From NCBI GenBank assembly GCA_019633425.1, contig WSUB01000436.1:1-11055 (forward strand): a stretch of DNA of 11,055 nt, read 5' to 3'. The notes beneath the pieces were generated by a model. That model saw nothing but the letters and a program-made list of their open reading frames with translations, did not search any database and was not told the DNA's origin. The translations under genes were made by a program, and so were the position numbers. How positions within the stretch are numbered: the first letter of the stretch is position 1; the number at the start of each line of letters is the position of its first letter. Positions 8,120-11,055 of this stretch are shown here, one piece after another. Source of the DNA: Tulasnella sp. 424. Its lineage: Eukaryota > Basidiomycota > Agaricomycetes > Cantharellales > Tulasnellaceae.

Positions 8120-9649
8120 CTACCTTTGACAAGAACTCCGTGTCAGGCAGAGGCTGGGACCGCCCTCCCCATGAGAAGCTAACCAAATCTCCCGGAAACG
8201 TTTTGGCAAAGCTCCATCTCCAGCCGCGGGCGACCCTAAGCTCGCGGAGTGCCTTCTCTTAATCATGTCCACAATATTCGGTTTTCCGGCCTTCCAAACG
8301 AGGTTGGTCCGGAGTACCTCGAGATGCGGAAGTAGCCAGATGGGCGGCCGAGGTGGTACTGAGATTGGTCCGCTAAGGAAGGGAAGAATGACTTCCAAAC
8401 GAATGGCGCCCCAAAGCCCCCTGTTCAGACTCAGCTCCGTTACATTAGTATGACGGGTGAACCATTCCAAGTGCGAAGCTTTTGGTTCAAGGTCAAGGAA
8501 CTCGAGATGAAGTGGAAGATTGAGTAAAGATGTTTTCAAGTGGCCAGAGAGCCAAATGAATGTCTCTTGGAAGTGGTCTGTAGGGCGCCAATCGGGGGAC
8601 TGAATGGTGATGAGAAGCCCGCCGATACGGATTTCATAGCTACCCCCCGCATAGATGGCAGCCTTGTACATCTGAGCATTCGATGATACTGAACTCAAGA
8701 TGGGACCTAGACGCGTCGCACCCACTCCCACGAGTTGGTAATCCGGGGTCTCATCCAGATAGCCACTAATCTCCAAGAAGCGTAGTTGCGGGACAGCGAC
8801 AACTGAGAGGAGGAAGTTAAGGAATGGAGGAGGGAGATAATGGAGACATAGTTTCGTGAGAGAAGCCAATTGAATAGGCGGGTAGGCGACGAGGTCTGGC
8901 TGGCGTGATGGAAGTTCGGTGTCATGTAATGAACGCAATGAAAGGATTTCAAGAGCAGGCGACTCGGTAATGAGGGTTATGACTTCAGCTGCTGATACCG
9001 AGGGTATCTCCTGCAGATCGAGAGATCTGAGACCAGATAGGTGGAGAGACGCTGGGTGAATAGGGACGCAGGCTAGCCGGACGTCCTTCAATCCTGGACA
9101 TGGATCCCCCCCAAATAGAACGATCTCTTCGTTGCTCGGAGGCTCGTTGTAGTATTTCGTAACCACATGAAGCTTCTCCAACCTCGGAGGCTTTTGGGCA
9201 CGCAAGTCGTCCAAGGCGGATTGCCACTCCCCCGAATCCACAACCAACGACCTCCACTGATGAATCCCTTCTTTTACGAGCTTGAAAAATTCGGTTTGGT
9301 TGCTTCTGCTGGTTTCGCTGAGATAATTGATATCCAGTGAGGCATCCTTGGCCATTTGGAGTGTTTTTTGCACGGCCAGCAATCCTTCCGCAGCGTTGAT
9401 AGTACCCCAGAGGAAGCTAGCGTCTGCTATGATATCGTGCCAGCTCCGACACACGAGTTGAAGCGTGACGAGATCGCGAACGGGCGTTGTAAAGCCGAGA
9501 CAGAGGTGAATTATGGCACCGAAGATTTCGGGAGGGAGTCGCTCGTGCAGAGGTGCAGTGAAGTCGGGGAGATGGGTCAGAGGTTGGCCATTGCTTTGGG
9601 AACTAGCGTTTGTTACGGGTAAAAGGATGTCCTTGAGCCGTTCGTTCAT
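8120..9649 (-). CDS. F-box protein, array copy 5 (C-terminal tail lost by frameshift)
   Basis: An open frame of 509 aa starts at ATG 9647-9649 (MNERLKDILLPVTN). The Met used by copies 2-4 is CTG here (Leu24, codon 9578-9580), so the upstream ATG adds 23 residues. F-box at about residues 37-86 (RLPPEIF, LVCRSWHDII, SFLWGTI); LRR-like middle (GLRSLDLQEIPS, PALEILSLRSL, LTKLCLHYLP); then LEWFTRHTNVTELSL, WLLPHLEVLRTN and FREIWLASHG. The last ten residues are out of register. A base is missing near 8152-8155 (AGGCTGGG where copy 2 has AGGCCTGGG), so translation ends at 8120. The conserved tail GADVYWEGKKW is still encoded in the other frame down to TAG at 8061-8063. The protein may still be made without its tail, or the indel may be an assembly error. 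Family role: SCF substrate receptor, substrate unknown. Confidence 0.8.
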   Translation of the reverse strand: MNERLKDILLPVTNASSQSNGQPLTHLPDFTAPLHERLPPEIFGAIIHLCLGFTTPVRDLVTLQLVCRSWHDIIADASFLWGTINAAEGLLAVQKTLQMAKDASLDINYLSETSRSNQTEFFKLVKEGIHQWRSLVVDSGEWQSALDDLRAQKPPRLEKLHVVTKYYNEPPSNEEIVLFGGDPCPGLKDVRLACVPIHPASLHLSGLRSLDLQEIPSVSAAEVITLITESPALEILSLRSLHDTELPSRQPDLVAYPPIQLASLTKLCLHYLPPPFLNFLLSVVAVPQLRFLEISGYLDETPDYQLVGVGATRLGPILSSVSSNAQMYKAAIYAGGSYEIRIGGLLITIQSPDWRPTDHFQETFIWLSGHLKTSLLNLPLHLEFLDLEPKASHLEWFTRHTNVTELSLNRGLWGAIRLEVILPFLSGPISVPPRPPIWLLPHLEVLRTNLVWKAGKPNIVDMIKRRHSASLGSPAAGDGALPKRFREIWLASHGEGGPSLCLTRSSCQR

Positions 9650-10003
9650 GCTGTAGGATGCTAGAGGTAAAGCTCGAAATTTGGGTGGGGCGAGAACGGT
9701 GTAGTCGGGGAAGGTAGCGAGTTTGAAGTTGCGTCGGTTGGAATTGAAACCGCATCTGCCTCAAGTGACGTCACGCGTGCACGGTTCGGGCCGTCATCAC
9801 GAACAACGCGTAATTACTGTACCAGAATCACTTGTATCGGCACAAAATTTATCGCTTTGCATTTGTCCACCTCTCAAGCGACAGAGAATGAAGAAACTCT
9901 TGAGTGGTGCTAGCCGCAGCTCGTTCTCCACATCCAAGCTGGGAGCCGAAACCGTGCCGCCTACGTGAGCCACACCATTTTCACTTGTAATGAGCTGGGG
10001 ATC
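9650..10003 (-). promoter_or_regulatory. Divergent spacer upstream of F-box copy 5
   Basis: This spacer differs from those of copies 1-4. A recognisable but altered first motif (CGGTTGGAATTGAAAC, 9735-9750) is present. The 14-bp element and the leader intron are not found. Instead there is a perfect CRE/ATF-type palindrome TGACGTCA (9766-9773), overlapping an ACGCGT hexamer (9773-9778), and a second ACGCGT at 9806-9811. ACGCGT is the core of the fungal MCB/MBF-type site. These short matches suggest, but do not show, different control of copy 5. The 3' flank of copy 6 lies at the right end. No gene is seen. Confidence 0.4.
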
Positions 10004-10797
10004 CTACAATGCATACGAGCTTCCTATCCACTTTTCCCCTTTCCAATCCACATCCGCACCTCCAGCGGCTTGCAACACGTTCGCCAAAACTCCATAGTTG
10101 GCCAAAACCCTGTAGGATTGAGTCCAGTACACGCTACCCAAACCTCCCTAAAGCGCGTCGGGGATGCTCCATTGGCTCCAACGCCGAACGACTCCCGACT
10201 CATGGAGTTCCTCCCTTCGATCATGTCTACGGTATGGCGGTTTTCATGGGGCCAGACGCAATCGCCATGGAGTACCTCGATGTGTGGAAGTAGCCAGGTT
10301 GGCAGCCCCGTACGGGATTCGAGGTGCACAACCAGGGGTCTCCAGAGAGCAACCTTTTCTCCGATGGATTTGAAGAAATCCTCCTGGTTCATTTTGGCGG
10401 TGGCCTCGTTGAACGTAGCGCCTTGCGAACCAGCCGCTTGGTTCGGCGGCGTCAATTATCCCCCACAGGAAAGCCGTGCCTTCGGTAATCATACGCCAGC
10501 GCCTGAAGACAGGGGCGAGTCTGATGAGGTCTTGCAGAGGTCTCGGAGATTGGATGCACAGGTGGACTATCTCCACGATGATCTCGGCAGGAAGGATATG
10601 AATAGACACGCGGTTGTCAACGGAGTCGAAAGAAAGGGTGACAAAATGATCTTCACGGTTGCAATCTACGAACTTGAAGAGTTGGGATAAAGCTCCATCT
10701 CTGACAATTATTGAATCGGGATGTGGGTAAGAACCTGGGCCTGCAGGTGTCCGCCGCGGACTTACTGCTCAAGCCTTTCAGAGGTTTCCTCGTTCAT
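10004..10797 (-). pseudogene. F-box protein, array copy 6 (decayed, internally deleted)
   Basis: A relic of the same family. A plausible start is ATG 10795-10797 (MNEETSERLEQ), joined by a candidate 65-nt intron to DGALSQLFKFVDCNREDHF and then an F-box (HILPAEIIVEIVHLC, FRRWRMI, AFLWGIIDAAE). After DAAE (about 10442) a frame-changing deletion of roughly 45 bp leads into another frame with EDFFKSIGEKVALWRPLVV. That runs directly (junction near 10313-10320) into TWLLPHIEVLHGD, so the whole LRR-like middle, about 250 residues, is gone. Then come FREVWVACTG and a second single-base shift in the A-run 10086-10089. The tail GGADVDWKGEKWIG is encoded in the new frame down to TAG at 10004. It lacks the CRSW of the other copies' F-box. 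Two frame breaks plus the deletion make it a pseudogene. Confidence 0.75.
10701..10765 (-). other. Candidate intron near the 5' end of F-box copy 6
   Basis: On the minus strand a perfect GTAAGT donor (10760-10765) and GTCAG acceptor ending at 10701 bound 65 nt; CTTAC about 30 nt before the acceptor could be the branch site. Splicing joins a short ATG-led frame (10766-10797) in phase to the frame that enters the F-box (GAG CA + A GAT). This explains why no ATG occurs just before the F-box, where only a GTG is found at 10607-10609. It is not in the same place as the leader introns of copies 1-4. Confidence 0.45.
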
Positions 10798-11055
10798 ATA
10801 GAGGGCTTTGTTTATAGCGCTAGACGGTCGTCGAGACGTACAATTGAAGTGGGAGGGGGGAAAGGGTCGTGTTCCGCCCTGTAAACGGGAAGGATCTGTT
10901 AGGATTACAATTCGACTTTGTGACATGCCACAACAAACACAGCCACGCGGCTCTTTTGCATTTAATATCCCGAACTCGAGGGGGGAAAATTCCTTTGCAG
11001 CTTCCGGACTCATAATAACCATACCCTGATTTTACATGTACAGCGGTTCATCTTC
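10798..11055 (-). promoter_or_regulatory. Upstream region of F-box copy 6 with array-type element
   Basis: The 14-bp element is intact at 10938-10951 (CACAGCCACGCGGC), identical to that of copies 2 and 4. A weaker form of the second motif may be near 10893-10912 (TTAGGATTACAATTC). TATAAA (minus strand) occurs at 10811-10816, but only about 14 bp before the proposed ATG, too near to serve as a classical TATA box. Open frames on both strands here are short and unrecognised. Confidence 0.4.

Larger units (their letters stand above)
526..10797 (-). repeat. Tandem array of six F-box gene units
   Basis: Six homologous gene copies lie head to tail on the minus strand, each with its own upstream spacer. 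Stop-to-stop distances are 1877, 1922, 1877, 1859 and 1943 bp. The homology covers the F-box, the middle region, the C-terminal tail and most spacers, so the duplicated unit is gene plus promoter. The sixth copy is shortened by an internal deletion. A 37-bp stretch at the 3' end of the coding region is identical in copies 2, 4 and 5 (2411-2447, 6210-6246, 8069-8105). This is the pattern expected of unequal crossing-over. Confidence 0.9.

Noticed and set aside
9965..10690. A 241-aa open frame on the plus strand opposite F-box copy 6
   Set aside because: It is antisense to recognisable F-box family sequence, has no domain I can name, and much of it simply mirrors the relic on the other strand.
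10762..11022. An 86-aa minus-strand frame upstream of copy 6 as a separate gene
   Set aside because: Its middle covers the array promoter element at 10938-10951 and it has no recognisable domain. Only its last codons, from the ATG at 10797, are likely to be exon sequence of copy 6.

Overview
The window looks like fungal nuclear DNA, most likely from a mushroom-forming basidiomycete (Agaricomycetes). The evidence is single-exon F-box genes of about 510 codons, an F-box of the 'RLPPEIF...LVCRSW...SLW' kind common in that group, and putative short introns (62-80 nt) with GTRNGT donors, CTAAC-type branch sites and TAG/CAG acceptors. Genus and species cannot be told from the sequence.

Almost everything here is one tandem array on the minus strand. 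It holds six paralogous F-box genes, each followed at its 5' side (to the right) by its own copy of a promoter/leader of about 250-350 bp. Measured stop to stop (526, 2403, 4325, 6202, 8061, 10004), the units are 1877, 1922, 1877, 1859 and 1943 bp, and a shrunken sixth copy lies at the right end. From left to right: copy 1 (526-2076, intact, 516 aa); copy 2 (2403-3932, intact, 509 aa); copy 3 (4325-5870, one extra base); copy 4 (6202-7733, one missing base); copy 5 (ORF 8120-9649, one missing base that removes the conserved C-terminal tail); copy 6 (10004-10797, decayed, with a large internal deletion and a candidate intron).

The spacers are homologous too. Copies 1-4 share a candidate 5'-leader intron just upstream of the start codon. 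Most spacers carry a 14-bp element (consensus CACAGCCACGCGGC) and a second motif, CGGTTGGGATTAAAATC. Both also occur at the left edge (161-232), so another gene driven by the same promoter type probably begins near position 81 and leaves the window.

Each intact protein has an N-terminal F-box, a middle region of LRR-like hydrophobic repeats, and a very conserved C-terminal tail (GADVYWEGKKW). By family knowledge they are expected to be substrate receptors of SCF ubiquitin ligases; their substrates are unknown. The pattern is birth-and-death evolution of a lineage-specific F-box cluster. I saw no transposon, RNA gene, CRISPR array or unrelated enzyme system.
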